Assembly: GCA_949282265.1 (NCBI GenBank)
Contig: CASDOZ010000015.1
Span: 1 to 64,000 of the forward strand
Length of the DNA: 64,000 nucleotides
Direction of reading: 5' to 3'
Source: an uncultured Bacteroidales bacterium
GTDB taxonomy: Bacteria; Bacteroidota; Bacteroidia; Bacteroidales; Paludibacteraceae
Of this stretch, positions 20,042 through 29,224 are shown in pieces. Every line of letters begins with the position of its first letter. Within the stretch, counting starts at the first letter, position 1. Both the position numbers and the translations under genes were made by a program. The notes below the pieces were generated by a model. That model had not been told where the DNA came from and searched no databases. It was given only the letters and a program-made list of their open reading frames with translations.

Positions 20042-20074
20042 TTGTACCGTCATACCGAAAAATGTTTACTTTTG
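20042..20074 (+). promoter_or_regulatory. Promoter of the EamA-type transporter
   Basis: TTG at 20042-20044 and TACTTTTG at 20067-20074 with a slightly long 22-base spacer, about 25 bases before the ATG. Confidence 0.5.
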
Positions 20075-20098
20075 CAGACTTTTTCTGCATAGTGTTTT

Positions 20099-21047
20099 AT
20101 GAATACGAAAACTAAAGGCTATTTATTAGGCGCCGTGGCGGCTGCCTCTTACGGTATGAACCCTTTGTTTGCCCTGCCACTTTACCGCGCTGGTATGAAC
20201 ACCGACGATGTGTTATTTTTCCGATATCTGCTGGCTATACCGATACTGGGTATAATGGTGTGGTTACGGGGACGCAGTTTCCGCGTGGAAGCAAAGGCAA
20301 TCCCACTGCTTGCCGTCATGGGCTTGTTGGTAGCAATGTCGTCGCTGACGCTTTTCCTAAGTTACCACTATATGGATGCCGGCATTGCTTCCACCCTGCT
20401 GTTTGTGTATCCTATGATGGTAGCTTTGATTATGGTATTTTTTTTTCACGAAAGACTGACGTTGAACACAATTTTTTGCCTCTGCCTGGCTCTGATAGGC
20501 ATTGGATTGCTTTACAAAGGCGAGGACGGTGCGACACTTAATACAACAGGCATGTTGATGGTGCTGATTTCGGCATTGTCGTATGCCATTTACATTGCAG
20601 GTGTGAACCGGCCACCACTGAATAACATACCGACTATTAGCATGACTTTTTACGTACTTGTGGCAGGGCTGTTCCTATTTGTAGCCAAGACCCGTTTTTG
20701 CACATCCTTATCCTTGCCGGAACATTTGTGGGAATGGGGTAATTTGCTGGCACTGGCCGTCCTGCCGACAACAGTGTCATTTCTGTGTACCACACAAGCC
20801 GTGCAATATATCGGAGCTACACCAACTGCTATCTTGGGTGTGCTGGAACCTGTTACAGCCCTGTTTAGGTGTTTTGGTTTTCGATGAGGCGTTTACGGTA
20901 CGTACGGCGGGCGGCGTTGTACTCATCATCCTGGCCGTCGCACTTGTCATTGCTGGAGGAAATTTCACGCACCAACTTGTACGTTTCCGGCACCTTTTTC
21001 CGCGGTTGAAACGCCGAAAAAAGAATTCTCACCGTGAGTGTGTGTAG
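20099..21047 (+). pseudogene. EamA/DMT family transporter, frameshifted
   Basis: An EamA-type drug/metabolite transporter with about nine hydrophobic helices in the first frame (20099-20887) ending in an aberrant ALFRCFGFR. The last helix continues in another frame (GVLVFDEAF, GVVLIILAVALVIAGG) to a stop at 21047. The break is at 20864-20880, next to a short T run (CTGTTTAGG). Loss of two T residues from an original run of five would explain it and restore EPVTALFLGVLVFDEAF, as seen in the family. The ancestor would export or import small metabolites. The final helix is lost, so the product is likely inactive unless slippage rescues it. A sequencing error in a homopolymer is also possible. 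Confidence 0.85.
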
Positions 21048-21091
21048 CGATACACACCCCCCGCGGCTTTTTTTCATCACAATTGCATGTT

Positions 21092-21211
21092 TTATTCCTC
21101 CTTGGAATTGTTTTTTGGTTTGCGCGTCTTGCCTAGTTTTTTCGCTTTCTCCCAAGCGGCCTTGCGGGCTTCATAGGCTTCGTATTGCCGTTCCAGATAA
21201 TTGTCTGCCAT
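21092..21211 (-). CDS. Small conserved basic protein, 39 residues
   Basis: The minus strand encodes a 39-residue protein starting MADNYLERQYEAYEARKAAW and ending in a lysine-rich, probably disordered tail. It resembles the very short proteins in Bacteroidales that begin M-x-DNYLE-(R/K) and are usually unnamed. A TACTTTTG element lies about 38 bases upstream of the ATG (minus strand, about 21249-21242) and an AAGGAGGA sequence near the stop may serve as a ribosome site for something downstream. Function is unknown. Confidence 0.6.
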   Translation of the reverse strand: MADNYLERQYEAYEARKAAWEKAKKLGKTRKPKNNSKEE

Positions 21212-21351
21212 AGTCGTTTTGCTTGTTTCCTTTACGATTGCAAAAGTACGTTTTTCAATCGAAATCCTTCATTGTGGGCCTGTTTTTTTTATTGTTGCCG
21301 CACGTGGCGGCGAACGGGGCTCGTTAGAAATTTTCCGCCCACTTCGCCGTT

Positions 21352-21906
21352 TTAACGGCAATCAGCAGATTTTGTGCAATCTGTTATTGCCTTTTTCCAG
21401 GCGTTCCGCAGGCCGGACGACATCGGCTCCTCGGCCATATCTTCCAACGTCAGGCGCAGCTCGTCCAACAATTCAGGATAAGGACGGCATTGGCCGCAGG
21501 CGAGTTTCATGCACAACACCCTGATGCTTGCAGATTCGCGCGTAGAGCGCATACGCGATAGGCAAAAGTCAAGAAAAACAACGTTCGTACAAACTGCGTG
21601 AGTTTGCCGTAATAATAGGCCAAGCAACAGCCGGCAACGTGTCTGGCTGGAAGTGTGCATGCCCAGTTCCATCAACATATCGCACTTGGAGCGCAACCAT
21701 TCATCGGCGTAACGGCCGCAATGTAAAAGCACCCAGGCGGCATTATCGCCCACCCGTTTATCGTCATCGGCGAGAAGTGCACACACGGTATCCACCAACG
21801 GTGCATTGGCTGGTTGGCATAACAGTTGTGCCAAGGCACGGACTTCATGCCCGCCAAGCGGGATGGAAAGGCGCGAACGCAGGTTATCAGAGGTGTATTC
21901 ACTCAT
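21352..21906 (-). CDS. HEAT-repeat-like protein of unknown function
   Basis: 184 residues from the ATG at 21906. The longer frame upstream is not preferred, because it would run into the divergent promoter region. The sequence is helical with repeated LL-x-D-D, A-W-V-L-L and R-x-L-L-L-x-L-L blocks, consistent with HEAT/ARM-type helices. It has no recognisable active site. It is divergent from the TIGR04076 gene at 22086 and sits in a GC-richer neighbourhood. I do not assign a reaction. Confidence 0.6.
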   Translation of the reverse strand: MSEYTSDNLRSRLSIPLGGHEVRALAQLLCQPANAPLVDTVCALLADDDKRVGDNAAWVLLHCGRYADEWLRSKCDMLMELGMHTSSQTRCRLLLGLLLRQTHAVCTNVVFLDFCLSRMRSTRESASIRVLCMKLACGQCRPYPELLDELRLTLEDMAEEPMSSGLRNAWKKAITDCTKSADCR

Positions 21907-22085
21907 TTGCACAAAAGCCTGCGGGAATTGCGCGACACGCGGTGTGAAACACAGGCGGCACAAAGATAATATTTCCCATGCATAAGATAACGGACAGGCC
22001 AAAACAGAACGGAAAAATGGCGTATAAGGGAACATTTCCGGAAAATTTGCCGTATTTTTGTACGTGAAACACAGACTTGGACTCT

Positions 22086-22397
22086 ATGGAACAAAGACGC
22101 AAAATCCGAATCACCGTCATGCGCATGGCGTGCTACCGCGACCTGATGGAACAGTATGAGAACCCTATCGAGCACGCTTGCGACTTGCACGAGGGGCAGG
22201 TTTTTGTGGCCGACGGTTGGGAAAAGCCGGCCGGCCTGTGTGAAAGTGCGTGGCAGACAATCTCCCCTTTCGTGATGGCGCTGGCGCACGGCGCGACTGA
22301 CCTATACGATGGGTGGATGAAAAACGGCCGATCCGCCATGATTTCGTGCAACGACGGTTTCCGGCCTGTCAGTTTTCTGATTGAAGTAATAGACTAA
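22086..22397 (+). CDS. TIGR04076 family protein
   Basis: 103 residues from ATG 22086. It matches the TIGR04076 family: K-I-R-I-T-V opening, HACDLHEGQVF, a cysteine-tryptophan region (LCESAWQTISPFVMAL) and a final CNDGFRPVSFLIE. The molecular role is unknown. The stop is one base before the ATG of the alcohol dehydrogenase, so the two are tightly coupled. Confidence 0.8.
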   Translation: MEQRRKIRITVMRMACYRDLMEQYENPIEHACDLHEGQVFVADGWEKPAGLCESAWQTISPFVMALAHGATDLYDGWMKNGRSAMISCNDGFRPVSFLIEVID

Positions 22398-22398
22398 A

Positions 22399-23451
22399 AT
22401 GAAAAATATGCTGGCATATACTTACATTGAACGCGGGCGGTTCGCCCTGACAGAAAAAAACGTACCCACACTGAAAGATCCGCGCGACGCCTTGGTGCGG
22501 GTTACGTTGGGAAGCATCTGCACCAGTGATTTGCACATTAAACACGGTAGCGTGCCGAGTGCCATACCCGGCATAACTGTCGGCCACGAAATGGTTGGTA
22601 TCGTTGAGAAGACCGGCGCGGCTGTGCATACTATCAAGCCCGGCGACCGTGTGGCGGTCAATGTGGAAACCTTCTGCGGCGAGTGCTTTTTTTGCCGCCA
22701 TGGATATGTGAACAATTGCACTGACCCCGATGGCGGTTGGGCGTTAGGCTGCCGTATTGACGGCGGGCAGGCCGAGTACGTGCGCGTCCCACACGCTGAC
22801 CAAGGGCTGACACGCATTCCAGATAACGTTACCGATGAACAAGCACTTTTCGTCGGCGACATTCTCGCCACCGGATTTTGGGCGGCGCGCATTTCGGAAA
22901 TCACCCCAAACGACACGGTACTCATTATCGGAGCAGGCCCCACAGGCATCTGCACGTTGTTGTGCGCCATGCTCCGGCAGCCGCGGCGCATCATCGTGTG
23001 TGAAAAATCGAAAGAACGCGCCCGTTTTGTACGTAGCCACTACCCCACTGTGGATGTCGTTTGTCCCGAAGAATGCAAGGCGTTCACGGCGCGGCACAGC
23101 ACGCATGGCGGTGCCGATGTAGTCATCGAGGTTGCCGGTGCTGACGACACGTTCCAATTGGCCTGGCAATGTGCCCGTCCTAACGCTATCGTAACCATCG
23201 TGGCACTCTACGACCGGCCACAACTGCTTCCGTTGCCCGACATGTACGGCAAAAACCTCACGTTCAAAACCGGCGGCGTGGACGGTTGCGACTGCGCCGA
23301 AATACTCAGCCTTATTGCGCAAGGCAAGATAGACACCACACCGCTTATCACGCACCGTTTCCCGCTCCGCGAAATAGAGGAAGCCTACCGCATCTTCGAG
23401 AACCGTTTGAATGGCGTAATCAAGGTAGCTGTAAGCACACAGACGACATAA
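22399..23451 (+). CDS. Zinc-dependent alcohol dehydrogenase family protein
   Basis: 350 residues of the medium-chain dehydrogenase family. It has catalytic-zinc residues in CTSDLHI and GHEMVGIVE, a structural-zinc cysteine cluster (CGECFFCRHGYVNNC), and a Rossmann motif GAGPTG. The substrate is a small alcohol or polyol, not determinable here. It follows the TIGR04076 gene by one base and precedes the acetyltransferase by 20 bases, making a three-gene unit. A start at the fourth codon (ATG 22408) is also possible. Confidence 0.88.
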   Translation: MKNMLAYTYIERGRFALTEKNVPTLKDPRDALVRVTLGSICTSDLHIKHGSVPSAIPGITVGHEMVGIVEKTGAAVHTIKPGDRVAVNVETFCGECFFCRHGYVNNCTDPDGGWALGCRIDGGQAEYVRVPHADQGLTRIPDNVTDEQALFVGDILATGFWAARISEITPNDTVLIIGAGPTGICTLLCAMLRQPRRIIVCEKSKERARFVRSHYPTVDVVCPEECKAFTARHSTHGGADVVIEVAGADDTFQLAWQCARPNAIVTIVALYDRPQLLPLPDMYGKNLTFKTGGVDGCDCAEILSLIAQGKIDTTPLITHRFPLREIEEAYRIFENRLNGVIKVAVSTQTT

Positions 23452-23471
23452 ACCGCACAAGACTGAATATT

Positions 23472-24041
23472 ATGAAGACAGAAAAAGAAAAAATGCTTTC
23501 GGGCGAGCCATACGACTGCGCTGACAAGGAACTGATAACACGTTGGCACCGGGCCAAGCAATTGCAAAAAATGTATGCCGACACTCCTTCGGACGATGCG
23601 CCGCGTTTGGCGGCCATTCTTGACGAGTTACTCGGTTCCCACGGGAAAAACGTGTGGATAGCCGCCCCTTTCTTCGTGGACTACGGGGAGAACATCCACA
23701 TAGGGAACAACGTGGAGATTAACATGAACTGCGTCTTTCTGGACTGCAACGAAATTACCATTGGCGACTTTACCGGCATAGGACCTGGCGTACATATATA
23801 CGCGGCCTGTCACGATACCGACCCTGCGAAACGCTTGCCGGAGCACAGCACGTTCTGGAAATCGATGAGCGCTCCAGTACGCATTGGGCGCAACGTATGG
23901 ATTGGTGGCGGTAGCATTATCCTGCCTGGAGTAACCATCGGCGACGAAACGACTATCGGTGCAGGCAGTGTCGTTACACACGACATCCCGTCCCGTTGCA
24001 TAGCTGCCGGAAACCCCTGCCACGTCATAAAGAAGTTATAA
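23472..24041 (+). CDS. maa: Maltose O-acetyltransferase-like hexapeptide protein
   Basis: 189 residues. The N-terminal Mac domain (EKEKMLSGEPYD) and C-terminal left-handed beta-helix (IHIGNNVEINMNC, IGRNVWIGGGSIILPGV, IGAGSVVTHDIP, AAGNPCHVIKKL) define the sugar O-acetyltransferase (Maa/LacA/NodL) family. It uses acetyl-CoA to acetylate sugars or galactosides in the cytoplasm. It is the last gene of the unit, ahead of a bidirectional terminator at 24236-24276. Confidence 0.88.
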   Translation: MKTEKEKMLSGEPYDCADKELITRWHRAKQLQKMYADTPSDDAPRLAAILDELLGSHGKNVWIAAPFFVDYGENIHIGNNVEINMNCVFLDCNEITIGDFTGIGPGVHIYAACHDTDPAKRLPEHSTFWKSMSAPVRIGRNVWIGGGSIILPGVTIGDETTIGAGSVVTHDIPSRCIAAGNPCHVIKKL

Positions 24042-24235
24042 TTCGGCAAACGATGCTTTCGGAAATAAAAACAAACTGAAAGTAAAAAAGTTGTGCCTAT
24101 TACCTAACTCCGATTATTTGATTCAAATTATGTAAATCGAATAATTGGATTATTTTGGGACGACTTCCCTTACAATAAAAAGAAAAATTACTACAAGATT
24201 TTTCTACCATCAATTTTATACAGATTTCCACGTAT
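24042..24235. other. AT-rich intergenic spacer
   Basis: Between the acetyltransferase stop and the terminator hairpin. No gene, promoter pair or RNA was recognised. Confidence 0.5.
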
Positions 24236-24276
24236 AAAAAGGAATGTGCCGGAATAAAATCCGGCACATTCTTTTA
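24236..24276. terminator. Bidirectional terminator between maa and the GH84 gene
   Basis: Perfect 12-bp stem GAATGTGCCGGA / TCCGGCACATTC with an ATAAAA-like loop and T runs on both sides, placed between two convergent genes. Confidence 0.9.
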
Positions 24277-24304
24277 AACCCTTTTTGAAAGCCAAACACG
24301 GATA

Positions 24305-27300
24305 TCAATGGATGACTTTATAGCTTTTGTTGTCAACCAGCACGATATATACGCCTTTATTTGGAGCTTGGATGGAAAAACTGTCACCGATTCTCCCGTT
24401 AAACAGTTCAATGCCGTTGATGCCGTATATCCTGACAATCTTTCCACCATGTCCGTTTATATGTATCATATCGCCAGAGAAGAATATTTCCGGTTCTTCA
24501 GTCGTTTTACCGATTCCAGTTTCCACAGAACTATCATCCTCAACATACGGAGTTCCCGATGCACTTATTTCATATATGTTAGGTATGTTCTCGTTGTTCC
24601 ATTCTATCCGGAGCGTAGAAATACCCTTAATCGATGCCACATCAATAATCTTGGTCGCATCATCCAGCACACCCATATCGTATGAGTTCCCGTTTGCAAA
24701 GAGGGTCAAGGTTGGAAGGCCGTACGCCTCGTCGTAAGTCGAGTTGTGGTATATTGTAATCTCCTTGATGTTGATATTGTCGATAAATTGGTAGTCGATA
24801 TATCCAGCGGCATCTGCCGTATAATATGTATTTAATGAACGGTCATTTAAAGCAGTCGTGTAAATATAGTTGTTGTCTCTGGCTGCCGCTATGTCCCGGC
24901 CGTTGTAAACCTTGAAGTTTGTCAGTTTCAGCCAACCTCCGCTGGCCTTTACAATCATAAAGCGGACGTAACGTCCTGATTTGTCTCCGGGAATGGCATA
25001 GACATATTGGTTGCCTTTTATTTCGGATGAATTGAACGAATTTATTACTTCCCATGAACTGCCGTTGGACGAAACTTCAAGAACGCAATCGCCGGCAGGC
25101 TGGTCGTTGCTTTCGAAATCGAGTTGCACTTTATATATAATACAATCTTTGCCAAGGTCAATAGAAACCCAGTCGCCGTCCTGCTGGTTGCGGCTGCTCC
25201 AGAAATAGGAAGAAGAATTGTAATTTATAATATTGTTGATACTATAATATTGGTACTGAGGCATATTTGTCGATGCATTTGTCGGCGAGTACAACCCAAT
25301 GATTTTAACCGTTCCTTTCAGCATGGCAACGTTAACCGGCTTGGTTATCTCATCAGATACATTTTTAATCCGGAAATATGCCATCTCGATGTAAGTCGAG
25401 CCATCGGGGACGACTTCTGTCCAGTTCTTGCCGTTCAACGAATACTCCACCCTGAATTCATTAGGAAAGCCGGCACCCAGCGACGAAATGGCCACCTCCT
25501 TTATTTCATTCATAAAAATACCTATGTACTCATTTGGCGCAAGCGATACATCTGTCAGACCTGTAAGAGAAAATTCCGTTTCGTTTGTTGATAACGACAC
25601 ACCCGATGGGATTTCTGACAAATTGTGGATAATTTGCGGGGAGGTTTCTTCATACGGAAATTCTGGTGCATAAGGAGCATATCTGGCCATTATGAAATCC
25701 GTAAACGGCTCCATATATGTATCTGCCGGATTTGCTTCCACATAATGCACAGAAGTCTCTGTACCGCTTCCTTCCAGAACGTATGATTTGAATGCAGGAT
25801 CGCTATGCAACTTGTTGTAATGTTGAATGGCACCGGTATATTCTGTCCAGTTGGCTATTGTTCCTGGTGATTGCAACCACTTCAAAGCACTGCCGATAAT
25901 ATAGCTCATCGAAGCAAGTTTCCCGTTCCATGGACTTATATCTTCATACATAAGCGAATATGCTGTTTTCCTGCTATTTTCCATGGTAGCCACCTCATTA
26001 AAAGCATTATTTAGCTCTTCCATTTTGTCTATCAATGAAGATGTTGTGGGTTCCGGTAAATTGAAATCAGAATAATTATTTCTAAATGCAGAATATAAAG
26101 ATGTTAGTTCACTCGGTTCAATAGTCGATTCCGAGTTTATGCAAAATGTCCTGAACGCATTGCCTAATTCATTGTCATTCCTGAAAAGAAATTTAAACGA
26201 GGCCTCCCAGTTTTCAGAAGCATTGAATTCTGCCGTATTCCAACAATAATCAGCCAGCCCGAACATGAATATCTTTGATGCTTGCCCCTGTTGCATCGGA
26301 TTGGCAACCACACCCCCCAAAGCTGGAATAGGAGCATTCTGCACCGAGAACCTGTAAGTCATATCGTGCATGTATATCCTGTCATCATGGTCATCATTAC
26401 ACGGGTTGTTCCACCACATTAGCGGATTCCGGCCTATTATGTCCTTAAATCTCTGGCAGTCGTTGTTGTTTACATTCGACCATACACCGCTGCCGGTAAA
26501 CAGAATCACGATATCGGGATCGATTGTACTCAACTGCGTAAGTGACGAAGAGCCAACATCCAATGAATACTCCTGCGGAACGAAAAAGAGCGGAGAAACC
26601 CTGTCCTCAGGAGCACTGCCGCTGCCGTTATATTTTGCTTTCAGTTTGGCATACAACTGATCCGGCAAATAAGCTGTCATTTGCGCGCTCGGAGCATAAG
26701 CAATATCATCAATAAAAACGCCGAATCCTCTTACGCCGAGGTCATACATTTTTCCGAACTTCTCCATTATTTCCTCTATTCCCGGATCCATTGCACTCGG
26801 GCTGCTGAAATCTATCGAATTCTGCATGGCGGGATGTATAGCCCATATAAAGTGGACATTGCATTCCATTGCCTTTTCGCTGATACGCCTCATGTCATCT
26901 TGGGTAAGATAACCTTTTTTTCTCTCTTCATCAGTTATGCTTACAGGATAATCCTCTTGCCAAAATCCAGCATGGTACGGATCAGCTTTAGGGCCGTAAA
27001 TGAAAGTGTTGAGTTTGTATTCTTTGAAAAAATCCAACAATGATATGATACTTTCAACGCTATACGGAGTACCGTAATAGCCTTCTACAATACCGCGGTA
27101 CTGGGTATATGCATAATCTTCTATGGTTACTTTTTGCAATTGCGTGCCATTGGCAAGGATTTGCTTCAGCGTAGCCAGTCCGTAAAACGCCGAACCGTCT
27201 TCGTTCCCTATCATTACTATAGCGCCAGCGTCTTTATTGCTGTTTATCTGCAATACATAAGGGTCAAACATGTTGTCCGAGCCAGAAAACACACTCCGCG

Positions 27301-27607
27301 ACAGGTTCGATGCGGTTGCAAAATTGTCAGCCTCCCCATTCGATCCGTTAATGCCGATATACAGATAACTATTGGCCGATGAATAATTTGAATATACTGG
27401 ATTCAATCCGGCGTTTGTCAGAATCTCTTCTGCAAAATTCTTGATTTTGTTGGAGATGCCATCATCCATAACAACATTTACGCTGTTTGTCAGCGAGATG
27501 ATCCCATTGTCCTCAACCATATTCTGTGGAATAGGATATATGGTGTAAGCTTTCATGCTATACACACACAAGACTGGCATCAGGAATAAAAGTAGTGTTT
27601 TTTTCAT
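24305..27607 (-). CDS. Secreted GH84 beta-N-acetylglucosaminidase with F5/8C and sorting tail
   Basis: 1100 residues. Signal peptide (about 1-20), an N-terminal GH20b/GH84-associated domain, then the GH84 catalytic domain with RGIVEGYYGTPYS (about 168) and the paired catalytic aspartates in GVFIDDIAY (about 297). A helical region follows, then an F5/8 type C (discoidin-like) domain at about 780-905, another beta domain, and a C-terminal domain of about 75 residues ending GVYIVLVDNKSYKVIH. The last part resembles type IX secretion sorting tails. It probably removes terminal GlcNAc from host glycans or hyaluronan-like chains at the cell surface. It is transcribed alone from 27758-27788. Confidence 0.9.
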   Translation of the reverse strand: MKKTLLLFLMPVLCVYSMKAYTIYPIPQNMVEDNGIISLTNSVNVVMDDGISNKIKNFAEEILTNAGLNPVYSNYSSANSYLYIGINGSNGEADNFATASNLSRSVFSGSDNMFDPYVLQINSNKDAGAIVMIGNEDGSAFYGLATLKQILANGTQLQKVTIEDYAYTQYRGIVEGYYGTPYSVESIISLLDFFKEYKLNTFIYGPKADPYHAGFWQEDYPVSITDEERKKGYLTQDDMRRISEKAMECNVHFIWAIHPAMQNSIDFSSPSAMDPGIEEIMEKFGKMYDLGVRGFGVFIDDIAYAPSAQMTAYLPDQLYAKLKAKYNGSGSAPEDRVSPLFFVPQEYSLDVGSSSLTQLSTIDPDIVILFTGSGVWSNVNNNDCQRFKDIIGRNPLMWWNNPCNDDHDDRIYMHDMTYRFSVQNAPIPALGGVVANPMQQGQASKIFMFGLADYCWNTAEFNASENWEASFKFLFRNDNELGNAFRTFCINSESTIEPSELTSLYSAFRNNYSDFNLPEPTTSSLIDKMEELNNAFNEVATMENSRKTAYSLMYEDISPWNGKLASMSYIIGSALKWLQSPGTIANWTEYTGAIQHYNKLHSDPAFKSYVLEGSGTETSVHYVEANPADTYMEPFTDFIMARYAPYAPEFPYEETSPQIIHNLSEIPSGVSLSTNETEFSLTGLTDVSLAPNEYIGIFMNEIKEVAISSLGAGFPNEFRVEYSLNGKNWTEVVPDGSTYIEMAYFRIKNVSDEITKPVNVAMLKGTVKIIGLYSPTNASTNMPQYQYYSINNIINYNSSSYFWSSRNQQDGDWVSIDLGKDCIIYKVQLDFESNDQPAGDCVLEVSSNGSSWEVINSFNSSEIKGNQYVYAIPGDKSGRYVRFMIVKASGGWLKLTNFKVYNGRDIAAARDNNYIYTTALNDRSLNTYYTADAAGYIDYQFIDNINIKEITIYHNSTYDEAYGLPTLTLFANGNSYDMGVLDDATKIIDVASIKGISTLRIEWNNENIPNIYEISASGTPYVEDDSSVETGIGKTTEEPEIFFSGDMIHINGHGGKIVRIYGINGIELFNGRIGDSFSIQAPNKGVYIVLVDNKSYKVIH

Positions 27608-27913
27608 GTTTTTGTGTTTTTAGTATTTTATTGAAAATTTGGTAATTATGGAAATCAAATACGCGATTGACTGGGCAAGAAAAAACCTTTCGACATGCCA
27701 CAACAAAAAAGATAATATATGCAAAATACATATATTATAACCTCAATTTTTCGGTAGCAAATATATTATAAAAAAAGGAATTGCACAAATTCGATAATAA
27801 ATGAAGCTGATACTCCGGAAAATATTACAATTTGGGTTGATTGAAGATTTTGGAAAAAGCAAAAAGGAAATTACATCAAAAAAGAAACTGATTCTTTTAT
27901 TTTTTTGTCAAGA
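27608..27913. other. AT-rich intergenic region with the GH84 promoter
   Basis: Between the glycosyltransferase stop and the GH84 start, both on the minus strand. It contains the promoter at 27758-27788 and a long 5' leader of about 140 bases. No structured RNA was recognised. Confidence 0.6.
27758..27788 (-). promoter_or_regulatory. Promoter of the GH84 gene
   Basis: On the minus strand, TTG (27788-27786) and TATATTTG (27765-27758) are 20 bases apart. The start would be about 145 bases before the ATG. Confidence 0.6.
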
Positions 27914-29029
27914 CTACCCTATCAGACTGAAAATATTTTTGCATGTATCCGAAAAGATATTGCTTTGTTGTGCAAGCTGCATTTGCATGCGATATGCACT
28001 GTCTGTGCAAAGCTTGTCAGCTACGGCAACTTGTTGTTGCACATCAACCGTGCTGTACGACATACCGTGATAATGAAAAAAACGTGCATTATCAGTTTCA
28101 CAACCAGGTATCGGTGCAGTATGTACGAGCGGAATATTTTTGGCAGCCGCTTCGGTACTGGAAAGCCCGCCTGGTTTGGTAAACAATACATCGCAAGCAT
28201 CCATCAACATGGAAACCTTGTTGGTAAAACCTATGGTATGTAAATGTCGGCTTTCACTGAAACATTTGTCCAACCGTAGTTTCAATTCATGATTGCTGCC
28301 GCATACAGCAAAAATTTCCACATCTTGCCCATGCTTCGCAATTATTTCCTGTATCAAAAGTTCCGTTTTGCCAAAACCCATGCTTCCCGACATGATAAGA
28401 TACCAACGGCACGACATACTATCCGGCAATGCCATACTGTGTATTAATTCATTGCGGGCTACTGACTTATCATTCCGCGTAAAAAAGACTTTACACACCG
28501 GTATCCCATAGGGGAACAACAATTCCCGCCGCGCACCAACAGCAACACATTCCTCTACAAGGTGCAGATGCGGAATCACAATGCCATCTACTTCCAAATC
28601 TTTCATCAACGGCAAAGCATCATAATCTGTCTGCACAAAAACACATTTTTGCGTAAGCAATCCAGTGCGTCTCAGGGATGTCAAGGCTTCTGCCGGAAAA
28701 ACATGAGTGCAGATAATAGCATCGAAATTACCACTCCGGATATAGTCGTACAGTTTTTTACAATAAATTTTATTGGCTACATACACCGGCGATTTCATTG
28801 TCCGTGAACGTGGTACGCTTTCACCAGCTTTATAAATTATTTTTATCAAATTGCTTTTGGTCGTGAAAATGTACAGGTCGGACATGGTCTGCGAAAAGGC
28901 CGGACTGACAAACGACAACGTATCAGCTATTTCACATTCTATCCCCTTTTCTGCTCCATATTCAGCCAATGCCATCGCTGCTGAATTGTGTCCGCCGCCC
29001 ATATTGCAAGAAAGTATAAGTGTTTTCAT
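27914..29029 (-). CDS. Glycosyltransferase, MGDG synthase/MurG-like fold
   Basis: 371 residues from ATG 29029. The N-terminal SCNMGGGHNSAAMAL is the MGDG-synthase-type glycine-rich motif, and the C-terminal nucleotide-sugar part has TKPGGLSSTEAAA. These match GT28 family diacylglycerol glycosyltransferases (UgtP/MGD1-like), which add hexose to membrane diacylglycerol. The lipid acceptor is inferred from the family. The gene starts divergently from the Nudix gene with about 195 bases between. Confidence 0.85.
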   Translation of the reverse strand: MKTLILSCNMGGGHNSAAMALAEYGAEKGIECEIADTLSFVSPAFSQTMSDLYIFTTKSNLIKIIYKAGESVPRSRTMKSPVYVANKIYCKKLYDYIRSGNFDAIICTHVFPAEALTSLRRTGLLTQKCVFVQTDYDALPLMKDLEVDGIVIPHLHLVEECVAVGARRELLFPYGIPVCKVFFTRNDKSVARNELIHSMALPDSMSCRWYLIMSGSMGFGKTELLIQEIIAKHGQDVEIFAVCGSNHELKLRLDKCFSESRHLHTIGFTNKVSMLMDACDVLFTKPGGLSSTEAAAKNIPLVHTAPIPGCETDNARFFHYHGMSYSTVDVQQQVAVADKLCTDSAYRMQMQLAQQSNIFSDTCKNIFSLIG

Positions 29030-29189
29030 AATATAGGTTTGATTGTGCGGCAAAGCTAATAAATAATTTTATAGAAAAATCAGAAGCCAAGTTTTTTCAT
29101 GGAAAAATAACACCTGACGACATATATAACTAAAATGTGGTAAAAACGGAATTTCCCAGCGTATGTTTCGGGGAAAAACTGAAATAAAT

Positions 29190-29197
29190 TATCTTTG
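29190..29197 (+). promoter_or_regulatory. -7 element for the Nudix gene
   Basis: TATCTTTG about 28 bases before ATG 29225. A weak TTTC -33 lies about 21 bases upstream. Confidence 0.5.
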
Positions 29198-29224
29198 CCG
29201 CCACATAAGAATGATTCAAAAACA

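Noticed and set aside
22744-23460. 238-codon open frame antisense to the alcohol dehydrogenase
   Set aside because: GC-rich coding DNA gives few stops on the other strand; no motif is visible.
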